A stretch of DNA of 64,000 nucleotides from Cerasibacillus terrae. Its GTDB lineage: Bacteria; Bacillota; Bacilli; Bacillales; Amphibacillaceae. Positions within the stretch are counted from its first letter, which is position 1. Every line of letters starts with the position of its first letter. The stretch is taken from NCBI RefSeq assembly GCF_008039555.1, contig NZ_VDUW01000006.1, positions 124,001 to 188,000 of the forward strand. The letters are read 5' to 3'. Under the pieces are notes generated by a model. The model was not told the DNA's origin. It did not search any database and saw only the letters and a list, made by a program, of their open reading frames with translations. Positions 9,790 to 19,052 of the stretch are shown one piece after another. The position numbers and the translations under genes were made by a program.

Positions 9790-10110
9790 TTGGAAAATTT
9801 CAAGAATCGGGTACTACAAGAAGACAATTTGGTTTACTCATTTTTTAACGATTACAACATAGTCGTTTCTAAAGAAATTGGTTATGGATGGATGGGGAAA
9901 AGTTCATCCGTACCGCTATATTTTGTAATGATCGAAAAGGATAATGATTCAGCAGTACGACAAGAATTACTTCATTTAAGGGTTTTTACAAGTATTGGTC
10001 AAACAATAAGGTACTTGGCAGTTATCTTACAAGACTATGTTTTCGATGAAAGATTAATAGAAAACATAATTAAAGCCACAAATACACTTGAATTTGTACA
10101 AGTAAGCTAG
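9790..10110 (+). CDS. Small hypothetical protein, 106 aa
   Basis: Short soluble protein, not recognised. The start is TTG at 9790, six bases after AAGAAAGGAAG. It is mixed alpha/beta in appearance, with a hydrophobic strand (PLYFVMIEK) in the middle and a leucine-rich C-terminal helix. Its stop lies inside the first arm of a strong terminator, so it is a single-gene unit. The next small gene (10283-10534) has a similar size and a similar strand-then-helix layout, but the sequences are too different for me to call them paralogues. Confidence 0.5.
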   Translation: MENFKNRVLQEDNLVYSFFNDYNIVVSKEIGYGWMGKSSSVPLYFVMIEKDNDSAVRQELLHLRVFTSIGQTIRYLAVILQDYVFDERLIENIIKATNTLEFVQVS

Positions 10111-10137
10111 GGATACTCCCTTGCTTACTCTTTTTTT
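10101..10137 (+). terminator. Rho-independent terminator
   Basis: Near-perfect stem AGTAAGC..AGGGA / TCCCT..GCTTACT followed by a run of seven T. It overlaps the stop codon of the 106-aa gene. Confidence 0.9.
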
Positions 10138-10282
10138 GATAAATATAAGTGAGTAGGAATCAACATTATCCTGTATTTTAGAACTTGGTAATAAAAGTAA
10201 TAGATACTTTAAAAAATCTTGGGTAATAAAAAGGAAACCCTCTCTTAATGTTTAATTCAATACATGGAAGGGGGGATTTCAT

Positions 10283-10534
10283 ATGAATAATGAATTTTTA
10301 TGGCAGGAAGATATTGATTTCTCTGGTATTGTTATTAGATTTGCAATTATAAAACTTGACGAGTCTGGTAAATATGGTGCTTGTATTGCACAAATGTTTG
10401 ATGATGAATTTATTATGGTTGATGCAGTGGTATGTAATAACTTTATTAGTGCAATAAGTTATCTTTTAGAGAACGCTATAAATAAAAATTTAGAAAAGTT
10501 AAGAGCAATTAAGGATAATTTGATTTCGTTATAA
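10283..10534 (+). CDS. Small hypothetical protein, 83 aa
   Basis: Not recognised. ATG after GGAAGGGGGG with an eight-base spacer, a strong ribosome binding site. Two beta-like stretches (GIVIRFAIIKL and FIMVDAVV) precede a C-terminal helix rich in Leu, Asn and Lys. No membrane segment. It sits alone between two terminators in the accessory region, so it is probably element cargo. Confidence 0.5.
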   Translation: MNNEFLWQEDIDFSGIVIRFAIIKLDESGKYGACIAQMFDDEFIMVDAVVCNNFISAISYLLENAINKNLEKLRAIKDNLISL

Positions 10535-10675
10535 AAAGCGGCAGAAGAATGATTAATTTATTGTTTTTTCTTAGTTTCTGAATATGTTAAAATATCGGTG
10601 AATGAATTGACCTGATTATAATGACGCTGGAGAACTTTGTAGATGAAATACGAAAATTTAAAACACTCTAAGGTG

Positions 10676-10720
10676 AAAAACGAAAGGGTAATTTCTTTTA
10701 AGAAAGCCCTTTCGTTTTTT
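10676..10720. terminator. Bidirectional terminator
   Basis: Stem AAAAACGAAAGGG / CCCTTTCGTTTTTT with an 18-base loop. It lies between the 83-aa gene (+) and the end of the tyrosine recombinase gene (-), and probably serves both. Confidence 0.85.
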
Positions 10721-10757
10721 ACTTATAGAACTTATCGTGATTTTGGTTAGAGAACGA

Positions 10758-11582
10758 TTATTCGGACAACCACAATCTCGAAACCGCTTCTGCTTTATCT
10801 TCTGCACTTGGACTAGAGTATCTCATTACCATATCAGCATTGGCATGTCCTGACAAAGACTGTATTAAACTAAAATCTTCACCATTCCGGACTAGTTTGG
10901 TAATAAAGGTATGCCTCAATGAATGGACATTAATTCCTTTTTTTCCAAAAATATGTTGAACTGTCCGTTCTGATATTCTTTTATTTCGATTGGAAAGAAA
11001 CAATGCCTCATGTGAATCATTTCTTGTTTCTAAATACATTGAAATTGCTCTTCTTGTTTCTGATGATAATGGGAGTTGTCTCTCCTTATTTCCTTTTCCG
11101 AATCGCACTTTTAAGGTTCCTTTTCTTTCACTCATTACAATGTCATTGCGATCAAGGTTAACTAGTTCATTGAGTCTGATACCTGTATTAACCAAGATTT
11201 GTGTAATTGCCATGTTTCTTGTACTACCTGATCTATCAATTTCTCTTATAAGTTTGTTAACATCATTTCTTGAAAGTGCTTTAGGTGCCTGGTTCAGCAT
11301 ATTTGGTGGTGTAATTACAGAGATATCTTCTATGGCATACTCTTTTTCTGCCCAGCGACAGTAGTGTTTTATTGAACTCCAATATTTATTGATTGTTGTT
11401 GCAGAGTACCCCCGGCTAACGAGATAGTCAATATATTGCTGAACATCTGTTCGGGAAAACTCTTCTAAATCCGCTCCTGCACCATCAAGCCACTCAGCAA
11501 ATTTTGATAAACAAAACATGTAGGTTTTTATAGTCTGTTTTGATTTACCTATAAGACCTTCCTCTTGATATGTCTCTAACAT
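10758..11582 (-). CDS. Tyrosine recombinase / integrase (XerC/D-like fold)
   Basis: 274 residues with a SAM-like core-binding N-domain (KQTIKTYMFCLSKFAEWL) and a C-terminal catalytic domain carrying the full set of residues: Arg136 in TGIRLNEL, His220 and Arg223 in HSLRHTF, His246 in LSGHANADM, and Tyr255 in MRYSS. It cuts and rejoins DNA through a 3'-phosphotyrosine. The frame is open back to 11621, but AAAAGAGGTGATTTT precedes the ATG at 11582. It is divergent from the helicase-nuclease gene. The length is normal for Xer-like integrases of small elements and shorter than most phage integrases with arm-binding domains. Confidence 0.9.
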   Translation of the reverse strand: MLETYQEEGLIGKSKQTIKTYMFCLSKFAEWLDGAGADLEEFSRTDVQQYIDYLVSRGYSATTINKYWSSIKHYCRWAEKEYAIEDISVITPPNMLNQAPKALSRNDVNKLIREIDRSGSTRNMAITQILVNTGIRLNELVNLDRNDIVMSERKGTLKVRFGKGNKERQLPLSSETRRAISMYLETRNDSHEALFLSNRNKRISERTVQHIFGKKGINVHSLRHTFITKLVRNGEDFSLIQSLSGHANADMVMRYSSPSAEDKAEAVSRLWLSE

Positions 11583-11601
11583 AAAATCACCTCTTTTAAA
11601 T

Positions 11602-11722
11602 AATGAATAATTCCACGACAAAATTCTCTTGAGTTAATGGTCATAATTAGACGTTAATTTAATCCAAATCAAGCCAATTATTGCGTAGAATAATAGTTCC
11701 ACGCAATTTTTCTACGACATCT
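11602..11722. repeat. Imperfect direct repeats beside the integrase, possible recombinase sites
   Basis: Two related sequences about 85 bases apart: 11602 onward (GAATAATTCCACGACAAAATT) and about 11687 onward (GAATAATAGTTCCACGCAATT). The second lies in a partial inverted repeat, with GCGTAGAA before it and TTCTACG after it. They fill the 336-base divergent gap (11583-11918) between the integrase and the helicase-nuclease genes. They could be core or accessory binding sites of the integrase or a shared operator. No further annotation can be supported in the gap. Confidence 0.4.
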
Positions 11723-11918
11723 CCTTTTTTGTCTTGAGTAAAGATTGTATCATTCTCACGATTCAATACGGAAGGTTGATTTCCTGTTAAATATTATTTA
11801 ATACTAAGATTAATTTAATGGTACAAAATTTGTACGAACAACTCTTAACATACTTTTATAATATTAGATAAAAGTTTAATATAGACAGTAATACAATAAG
11901 AAGTGGAGTGGCTTATTT

Positions 11919-14408
11919 ATGATTATTGATTTTGGAAAATTAAATGGTAACAATTCGGTTGATACAGTTATTAATCCAAGAGAGTTATTTGATGTCTTAC
12001 CAGAAAAGGATGATAAATATGAAGAATATTTAAGAGATGTCCAGACAGAGGTGTTGAATAAATGGTTTGAAGATTACCGGGATAAAAAAGACGTTATTAT
12101 TAAAATGAATACGGGGAGTGGTAAGACCGTTGTTGGACTATTGATGTTAAAGAGTTGTCTTAATGAAAATAAAGGCCCTGCAGTTTATGTTGTGCCAGAT
12201 CCTTATTTGGTTAAACAAGTTATTAATGAGGCCATGAGCTTAGGTATAGATGTCACGGAAGATACAGGTGATCCTAGTTTCTTGAAAGGTGAATCAATCC
12301 TAATTATAAATATATTTAAGCTAATAAATGGAAAATCAGTTTTTGGAACTGACAATATAAAAATCAATATTGGAAGCATTATTATTGACGATGCTCACGC
12401 ATGCCTTGATATTGCAGAGAATCAATTCTCTATAAAAATACCGTATGACACGGTTGTGTATACGGAATTACTTAATTTATTTAGGGAAAGTATTAAACAA
12501 CAGTCAGAAGTAGGATTAATTGAATTAGAAGCAGGAGACCCTAACGCAAATAGAATAGTACCATTTTGGAGTTGGATTGATAATAAAAGCGACGTTATCA
12601 GAATACTACACAGTTATAAAGATAGTCCTGATGAAAATTTAAAATCATTAATGTTTGGCTGGCCATTAATTAAAAATAATATAGAACATTGTTACTGTGT
12701 AATAGGTAGTGATGGCTTAGAGATATCACCTAAGTTTTTACCAATACATAACATACCTAGTTTTCAAAATGCTCATAGAAGGATTTTTATGAGTGCGACA
12801 ATTTCAGATGATAGTATTCTAGTATCCCATTTTAATATTGATCACACCAAAATATCACAAGCTATAACACCTAATAGTTCAAATGATATTGGTGAAAGAA
12901 TGATAATTGTTCCACAGGAATTAAATCCTGATATTTCCGATGATCAATTAAAGACATTTTACAAAGAAATTTCACAAACTCAAAACCTCGTGATAATTGT
13001 ACCATCTAATTATAGAGCAAAATATTGGGAAGACGTAGCTGATATGATATTAAACTCTAAAAATTTACATGCTGGTGTTGAAAAGTTAAAAAAAGAGCAT
13101 GTAGGTTTAGTTGTAGTTATAAATAAATATGATGGAATTGATCTTCCTAAAAGTGCTTGTACAGTGTTAGTAATAGATGGACTTCCTGATGTTAGAAGAA
13201 AGATAGACAAAATAGAAGAGTCTGCCTTACAGGGAAGTGAATTAGTCTTAAATAATAAAATACAAAAAATTGAACAAGGAATGGGTAGGGGAATTCGATC
13301 AAAGGATGATTATTGTGTTGTCTTTTTAATGGGACGCTCGCTAGTAAATCACCTTTATGTAAATGGTGCAATATCTAAATTTACTGCTGCAACTAGAAAG
13401 CAAATGGAACTCTCATCCCAGTTATCAAAACAACTACGTGGTAAAGAACTTGAAGAACTTAAAGATGTAATTAATTACTCATTAAATCGAGATAAGAACT
13501 GGATTAAAACTTCAAGAGGTGCATTAGTTAAAGTTAAGTATGATCCAAGTGTTAAATTTGATGAAAGAGTAATAATAGAACGTGAAGCATACAACCATGC
13601 ACTTAAAAAAAATTATAGAGAATCGACTAAATTATTATTGAATATAGTTAACGAAGAGGAAAATGAAATTTTGAGAGGAGTAACGAAGCAAAAGTTAGCA
13701 GAGTACCTTCATTTTTACGACCCTATTGAAGCTCAACAAACCCTTATGTCTGCTGTAAAGGATAATAGTCAAGTTATTCATCCGATTGAAGGGATTCAAT
13801 ATGATAGACTTATACCAACAGATGTTTCTCAGGCTCAAGAATTAGTAAATTACATTAATCAGAAGTTTAGAGGCCCTAATAAATATATTTTATTTGTTAA
13901 TAAATTAATAGAGAATTTAGTTTTCTTACCCAAAACTGCAAACGCTTTTGAACAAGCAATGATGGATTTGGCATTTGTACTAGGATTTAGAGGGCAACGA
14001 CCCGAAAAACAGTTTAGAAAAGGCCCGGATAACTTATGGTCTATTGGACAATCAAACTATTTTGTGATTGAGTGTAAAAATGGTGCAGTTACGGATTATA
14101 TTAGCAAAAGTGACTGTAATCAATTAAATGGATCAATAAATTGGTTTTATGAAAAATATGATGAGGAGAATAGTCATGTACCAATTATGGTGCATAGGTC
14201 TAATAAGTTTGAATATGCGGCATCGCCTAATAAAGATATAAAAATTATAAATGAAACTAATCTTGAAGATATAAAAACAAATTTGAAAAGTTTCGCTCAA
14301 GGTATAGCTGCAAATTCGAACGATGTTAATAAAGTGGATGAATTATTGAAAAGGTATTCTTTTAAGGAACTGCAATTTGTAGATAAGTATACATCGAACT
14401 ATAAATAG
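11919..14408 (+). CDS. SF2 DEAD/DEAH helicase fused to PD-(D/E)XK nuclease
   Basis: 829 residues. Helicase motifs are complete: Walker A MNTGSGKT (63-70), DDAH Walker B (157-160), motif III MSATIS (291-296) and motif VI QGMGRGIR (453-460), whose form recalls Rad3/DinG-type or type III restriction helicases. A helical linker runs from about 490 to 670. The C-terminus carries a restriction-endonuclease-like core: Glu677/678 region, GPDNLW with Asp704, then FVIECKNG with Glu718 and Lys720, which is the D-x(n)-ExK signature. It is therefore a DNA-translocating or unwinding nuclease. ATG after AGTGGAG; own terminator. Its position between an integrase and a primase-helicase suggests phage defence or element replication. 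I do not recognise it as a named defence protein. Confidence 0.8.
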   Translation: MIIDFGKLNGNNSVDTVINPRELFDVLPEKDDKYEEYLRDVQTEVLNKWFEDYRDKKDVIIKMNTGSGKTVVGLLMLKSCLNENKGPAVYVVPDPYLVKQVINEAMSLGIDVTEDTGDPSFLKGESILIINIFKLINGKSVFGTDNIKINIGSIIIDDAHACLDIAENQFSIKIPYDTVVYTELLNLFRESIKQQSEVGLIELEAGDPNANRIVPFWSWIDNKSDVIRILHSYKDSPDENLKSLMFGWPLIKNNIEHCYCVIGSDGLEISPKFLPIHNIPSFQNAHRRIFMSATISDDSILVSHFNIDHTKISQAITPNSSNDIGERMIIVPQELNPDISDDQLKTFYKEISQTQNLVIIVPSNYRAKYWEDVADMILNSKNLHAGVEKLKKEHVGLVVVINKYDGIDLPKSACTVLVIDGLPDVRRKIDKIEESALQGSELVLNNKIQKIEQGMGRGIRSKDDYCVVFLMGRSLVNHLYVNGAISKFTAATRKQMELSSQLSKQLRGKELEELKDVINYSLNRDKNWIKTSRGALVKVKYDPSVKFDERVIIEREAYNHALKKNYRESTKLLLNIVNEEENEILRGVTKQKLAEYLHFYDPIEAQQTLMSAVKDNSQVIHPIEGIQYDRLIPTDVSQAQELVNYINQKFRGPNKYILFVNKLIENLVFLPKTANAFEQAMMDLAFVLGFRGQRPEKQFRKGPDNLWSIGQSNYFVIECKNGAVTDYISKSDCNQLNGSINWFYEKYDEENSHVPIMVHRSNKFEYAASPNKDIKIINETNLEDIKTNLKSFAQGIAANSNDVNKVDELLKRYSFKELQFVDKYTSNYK

Positions 14409-14414
14409 TTTTTT

Positions 14415-14460
14415 AAAGCATCTGAATGCATATTACAAATGTGTTTTAGATGCTTTTTTT
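14415..14460 (+). terminator. Rho-independent terminator
   Basis: Stem AAAGCATCT / AGATGCTTT followed by T-run, just after the helicase-nuclease stop. The remaining 219 bases to the next start hold nothing else that I can support. Confidence 0.85.
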
Positions 14461-14679
14461 ATGGGAAACATCTTAATCGAATTATCAAATGTATTTAATA
14501 AAACTTATATCATAAAATACCTACCCTAAAAATTTGATAGGAAATTTTAAGTGACATATTATATAGCTGTAACCATTGAGAATAATTTATTGAGGAGTTG
14601 ATTTAGAAGAAAAAATATAGAATATTATCATACTACTATTAAAAATACCATGCTCCTCCTTTTTGAGAGGAGGGATACG

Positions 14680-17328
14680 ATGGTTAGTAAGAAAGGATTT
14701 TTAGAAGAGAGAATTAACGTTTGTTTGGATCAAGAAGGTTTTAATCAAAAACCTAGCAAGAATGAAGTAGTGAGGATATCAGAAAGAATAGCAGGGCAGG
14801 TTACTCGCGTTACAATTAAGGAGTTAATGGAAAATGTAACTTTACCAAATGCAAAGTCATTTACACCTGCTACCTTTGCTAAAGCAAAAAGATTAAATCA
14901 AAATTGGAAAAGTCAACAGATATTCGCATTAGATATTGATTCAGGACTACGGATTGAGGAGGCAATTAGACTTAGTGAAAAATGGAGAGTTAAACCTACC
15001 TTCGTTTATTCAACCTTTAGTCATACGGATCAATACCACAAGTTTAGAATGGTATTTGTTTTAGATGAGGAAATTCAAGATATTCGGGTCCGGAATGTAA
15101 TCCAAACTGCATTAACTACATTATTTCCAACCTCTGATAAAAATGCTAATGATGCTGCAAGGGTACTATTCGGGGGGAAGAAAATTGAATTTCTACATAA
15201 GGGAGTTGTGAGTATACCAGATATATTAGATGGGGTTGTACGTAAGATAAAATCTAGTTCCAATTCCACAAGAGAGATGAAGAGATTCTGTAAAGCCTCT
15301 GGACTGGCTTTTCATAAAGGATATCCTCATTATAAGAAAGTTGAGGAACTGGAATTGCCAAGTAAATGGGAAAACCTATTTATCTCTAAGACTAAAAACC
15401 GCACCAACACTATTAATTACTATAGTACGCGTGGAGAAAATAGTCATTTTGACTATTACTTAGTCTTCTCTAAGGATTTCTATCAGGATAATGAATCTTT
15501 TTCCTTTGAATCAAAAACCTATGAGGAACAAGTGATGAAACAGGTACGAAACTTTCCATTTGAAAATTTACAGAAGAGATGCAAACTCTATCGGGAAGGA
15601 ATCTCTGGGGACTATTGGTTATATCATAATGAAATGTTTGGTTTGATGACGAATCTGTTAAATGTGGAAGGTGGAAAATCCAAGGTAGTAGAAATTATTA
15701 ATTCTAGGAAAGAATATCTTGAAAAGCGAGAAGAATGGTCATTAATGATGAACCAGATTAGGAAAATGAATTATGCTCCAACAAGGTGCAATACATACTG
15801 TCCTTTTGCTGATGAATGTATCCATGCCAAAAATATGATTGAGCAAGGGAAGTTACCACGTGGTAGTGTGCAGGTTATTGAGGAGCCCCAATTTCAAGAT
15901 GTTGATGAAGTATATAGGAAATTAGAAAATGTATTGGGGGATTTGTTAAAAAGTACTGAGAATGGTGTCTATGTAATAAAAGCCCCTACTGGAATTGGAA
16001 AAACGGAAGCAATTGTCAATTTTGCAGCAGAAAACCATTTTAGTATTGCTTTTCCTACACACAGGTTGAAAGAGGAAGTTTCACAGCGTTTAAATTCTAA
16101 AAAGATAAAGCACATAAAAGTACCGGAATTACCTTTACTTGAAGAGCCATTCTCAGAAAAGATTGAGCATTTATATAATATTGGTGCGTATACGACAGTT
16201 AATAAGTATCTCAGACAGATTTCCAATGAAAATGAAGATGTGTCAATATTTCTTGAGGAATTAGATAAACTAAAGACTTCAAAAAATGAGTTGTTACTAA
16301 CAACGCATCAACGTTCAATCTTCACTAATGACGATTCAAATTCAACCGTTATATTCGATGAAGATCCGATACCAAGTCTTTTTCCTATATCTCAAATGAA
16401 AGTATCCGATTTAGTTTTTGCATTCACGAAGTTACAGGACAACGAAGTGAACAAGGATGTTATCATTACTTTTCAAAACATGATATTGAATGCTCCGTTT
16501 GATATTGTTCAGGAACGGTCGTCGTTTTTATTACCATCTGTAAAAGATCTAGAACAAACAATAGTTGAGGAGAGGACCATAAGTTCAAATGTATTAGGGT
16601 TTCTTAATTGCGATTATTTCTTAAAAATGCGAATTCATAATACAGATTACATATATTTTATACAAAGAAAAAAACTATCTAAAAGTAAAAAGACTATCAT
16701 TCTAAGCGCAACTATTAATGAAAAGATATCTAAACTAGTATTTGGAGAGGATGTTACATTTATAGATTTGGGATTGGTCAGACCTGCTGGCAGTATTCTA
16801 CAAGTAACATCGAAGAGTTTTAGCAGATATACAATCAAAGAAAGTCATAAGGAGTTAAAATCTCTAGCAGAAAACCTTATGGAACGTTATAATCCAGAAA
16901 GTGAAATTATTACATATAAGGACTTCTCCACAGGTGGCAAACATGAAGAAATATATTTTGGTAATACTGAGGGAATTGATAATCTTAAAGGAGAAAATAT
17001 CACAGTAATTGGAACACCGCATCTTAATCCAATTGCATATCTATTAATAAGTGTTGCTTTAGGTTATAGAATGGGTCTGGAAGAAAGTAGAATGGAGTAT
17101 AGGCCTGTTGAAAGAAATGGCTTAAGATTCTATTTTACAACATATAGCAATGATATTTTATTGAAGGAAATTCAATTCTATCTAGTTGAAACCCAATTGT
17201 TGCAGGCAATAGGGAGGGCGAGGGTAAATAGATTCCCTGCCAAAGTTCTTATTCTTAGTAATTTACCTGTTGTTGGAGCAGAGTACATATCATTGTCACA
17301 AAAAGAATTAATAGATCTTATGAAATAA
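14680..17328 (+). CDS. Primase-like / Fe-S-like domain / SF2 helicase fusion
   Basis: 882 residues. Three parts are visible. (1) Residues 80-170 resemble an archaeo-eukaryotic-type primase core: FALDIDSG (acidic pair 85/87), SHTDQYHKFRMVF (114-126), DAARVLFGGK (158-167). (2) Residues 300-385 carry Cys301, then CNTYC (370-374) and Cys380 around YHNEMFGLMTNLL, a layout like the four-cysteine Fe-S domain of primase large subunits. (3) From 430 there is an SF2 helicase: APTGIGKTEA (435-444), FDEDP, ILSATIN, and QAIGRARVNRF near the C-terminus. ATG at 14680 follows GAGAGGAGGG; the frame opens at 14650. It probably starts element DNA replication, or senses phage DNA. The domain calls in parts 1 and 2 are inference. 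Confidence 0.7.
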   Translation: MVSKKGFLEERINVCLDQEGFNQKPSKNEVVRISERIAGQVTRVTIKELMENVTLPNAKSFTPATFAKAKRLNQNWKSQQIFALDIDSGLRIEEAIRLSEKWRVKPTFVYSTFSHTDQYHKFRMVFVLDEEIQDIRVRNVIQTALTTLFPTSDKNANDAARVLFGGKKIEFLHKGVVSIPDILDGVVRKIKSSSNSTREMKRFCKASGLAFHKGYPHYKKVEELELPSKWENLFISKTKNRTNTINYYSTRGENSHFDYYLVFSKDFYQDNESFSFESKTYEEQVMKQVRNFPFENLQKRCKLYREGISGDYWLYHNEMFGLMTNLLNVEGGKSKVVEIINSRKEYLEKREEWSLMMNQIRKMNYAPTRCNTYCPFADECIHAKNMIEQGKLPRGSVQVIEEPQFQDVDEVYRKLENVLGDLLKSTENGVYVIKAPTGIGKTEAIVNFAAENHFSIAFPTHRLKEEVSQRLNSKKIKHIKVPELPLLEEPFSEKIEHLYNIGAYTTVNKYLRQISNENEDVSIFLEELDKLKTSKNELLLTTHQRSIFTNDDSNSTVIFDEDPIPSLFPISQMKVSDLVFAFTKLQDNEVNKDVIITFQNMILNAPFDIVQERSSFLLPSVKDLEQTIVEERTISSNVLGFLNCDYFLKMRIHNTDYIYFIQRKKLSKSKKTIILSATINEKISKLVFGEDVTFIDLGLVRPAGSILQVTSKSFSRYTIKESHKELKSLAENLMERYNPESEIITYKDFSTGGKHEEIYFGNTEGIDNLKGENITVIGTPHLNPIAYLLISVALGYRMGLEESRMEYRPVERNGLRFYFTTYSNDILLKEIQFYLVETQLLQAIGRARVNRFPAKVLILSNLPVVGAEYISLSQKELIDLMK

Positions 17329-17334
17329 TCCTAG

Positions 17335-17370
17335 TGCAGTCAGCTTGAAAAAGTTGGCTGCATTTGTCTT
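17335..17370 (+). terminator. Rho-independent terminator
   Basis: Stem TGCAGTCAGCTT / AAGTTGGCTGCA with a four-base loop, then TTTGTCTTT. It follows the primase-helicase gene. Confidence 0.75.
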
Positions 17371-17450
17371 TGGTTGTTAACCATTAAAACTGTTGTTCTT
17401 CAATAATAATGATTATAATCTTTATATTGAATACAACAGTTACTAATGAC

Positions 17451-17499
17451 AATTAACGATTAAAAATATTAATAAGAGTTATTAATCGTTAATTTTTTT
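17451..17499 (+). terminator. Strong AT-rich hairpin with T-run
   Basis: Perfect 13-base arms AATTAACGATTAA / TTAATCGTTAATT then seven T. It is the second terminator-like hairpin in the 457-base gap 17329-17785, with no gene between it and the first. It may be a leftover of a lost gene or a back-up terminator. The rest of the gap, to 17785, holds nothing supportable. Confidence 0.65.
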
Positions 17500-17785
17500 C
17501 ATTTTTTTCGGGCGTATTTATTATTTTCAATTTATTTCATGTTATACATATAGGTTTTACTACCATGTACACTAGTGAAAAAAATAAGAAATTAGCATAA
17601 GCCCGAATAAATTCGTCTTTTAATTATAAAGTGGTTAAAACCCTCCAAAAATAGAGAAAACGGCATATTCATAGCTTTTTTGAGAATAATAAACGTTTGA
17701 TGACATTATTGTGATGGTTGGATGTATCATTTCCTCAAAAAGGGATGTCGCAGATTAAACAATATAGACAGCTTATCAGACTGTA

Positions 17786-18673
17786 TTAAGAATTACCTTC
17801 TATTTTATATCTATCAATGTATTCTTTTTCTGACATAATTTCTATGATGTCTTTTGGTTCTATTTTTACTTTTGGATGTACATAAGAAAATAATTCATAT
17901 ACTCCGTATCTCAAAATATAGAGGGATTTTTGAATCAACCACCTTTTTACTTTTACTTCAATAACTTCGTTCGGTAAATAATCTAGATTATCTTTCGTAA
18001 TTCCGTAATAATTATCCTCATATTCAACCTCAAATGTCCAATATTTATAATTGTTAAGGGGTTGCTTGAATTTAATAATAAAATGTTCTTTATCTTTATT
18101 TTTAACCCAATCACTCTCAATTGTAGGATCGCTTAGAAATTGGGCTAAATCAAAAAGTATTTCAGGTCTATCTCTTGTATATCCACCATATGAAACTACA
18201 TTTGAATGACATAGAAATCCGTTGATGTGGAAATCTCCATAAATCTTGTGTATTACACGGTTTCTGTACTCTTCTTTATCGGTTAATGAGAAACCATTTG
18301 TTTTCTCAAAGATTTCAATTTTGTTACCTTTATACAAAATGTATTTTTCCTTAACATTAATATGGATTTCTTTTGCACTTAAAAAATTCATTAATGGTGT
18401 TTTTTCTGATACTGCTTCTTGTAAATTAATGATCCCTAGCTCTTTAATAGATTTACATTTATCTATACTAGTAGTGCTGTGTAGACTTACCAGTTCTACA
18501 TCCTTATCAAACAAATGTTCATCTTTAATTTCAAATGATTCTAGAAAGTCTTCTACATCTGTACTTTCAAGGTAAACAAAATTGAATATATTTTCTACAT
18601 CTTCCTCATTTAAGCTTAGAAACTCTAATAGTGATTTTAAAGTGCTATCATAACCACTCATATCAAATATCAA
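17786..18673 (-). CDS. Hypothetical protein, about 295 aa, orphan
   Basis: A coding ORF with no recognised domain. Around residues 65-90 it has LVSLHSTTSIDKCKSIKELG followed by a strand-rich region. A His-x-Thr followed by 'ks-I-k-G-I' loosely resembles the start of ADP-ribosyltransferase-like folds, but the resemblance is weak and other motifs are not seen. The frame opens at an ATG at 18709, but GGGAGG lies ten bases before the TTG at 18673, so I chose that; an ATG at 18661 is also possible. It is the last gene of the accessory region before the spore coat genes. Confidence 0.55.
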   Translation of the reverse strand: MIFDMSGYDSTLKSLLEFLSLNEEDVENIFNFVYLESTDVEDFLESFEIKDEHLFDKDVELVSLHSTTSIDKCKSIKELGIINLQEAVSEKTPLMNFLSAKEIHINVKEKYILYKGNKIEIFEKTNGFSLTDKEEYRNRVIHKIYGDFHINGFLCHSNVVSYGGYTRDRPEILFDLAQFLSDPTIESDWVKNKDKEHFIIKFKQPLNNYKYWTFEVEYEDNYYGITKDNLDYLPNEVIEVKVKRWLIQKSLYILRYGVYELFSYVHPKVKIEPKDIIEIMSEKEYIDRYKIEGNS

Positions 18674-19052
18674 ATTTAAAGCACCTCCCAATAAGATTTC
18701 AATAACCATAGTTTATCATACAAAATATCCCCAAAATCCATTTTATAAGTTCCGTGGAGACTAAAATTGTAAGTTAGGACAGTTATAGGATGTACTTGAT
18801 TACTATTCATCGGACTATGTATACAGGAAAAATTTAAGAAAAAATAATAAATACGTCTATTTTAGAAAATAGTCTTATACTCTGTGTAATCGAATAAGAG
18901 TTATACCAAGAAGATTTCATTTTTAGTTCTTTATGCAATTAAAGAAGTTATTTTTCATTGTTTTTGTAAATAAATTTATCTATTTTTATTCTTAAGTCTT
19001 TGAATTAATTTTTTTAAATAGGACAATTTATTATAACGAAAGGAGGATGGTT
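18674..19052. other. Gap between accessory region and coat genes
   Basis: 379 AT-rich bases with no supportable ORF. The right end of the accessory region probably lies here or just to its left. No obvious att-site repeat, tRNA end or terminator is visible. A sporulation-type promoter for the coat genes is expected near 19000, but I cannot point to convincing -35/-10 elements. Confidence 0.4.
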
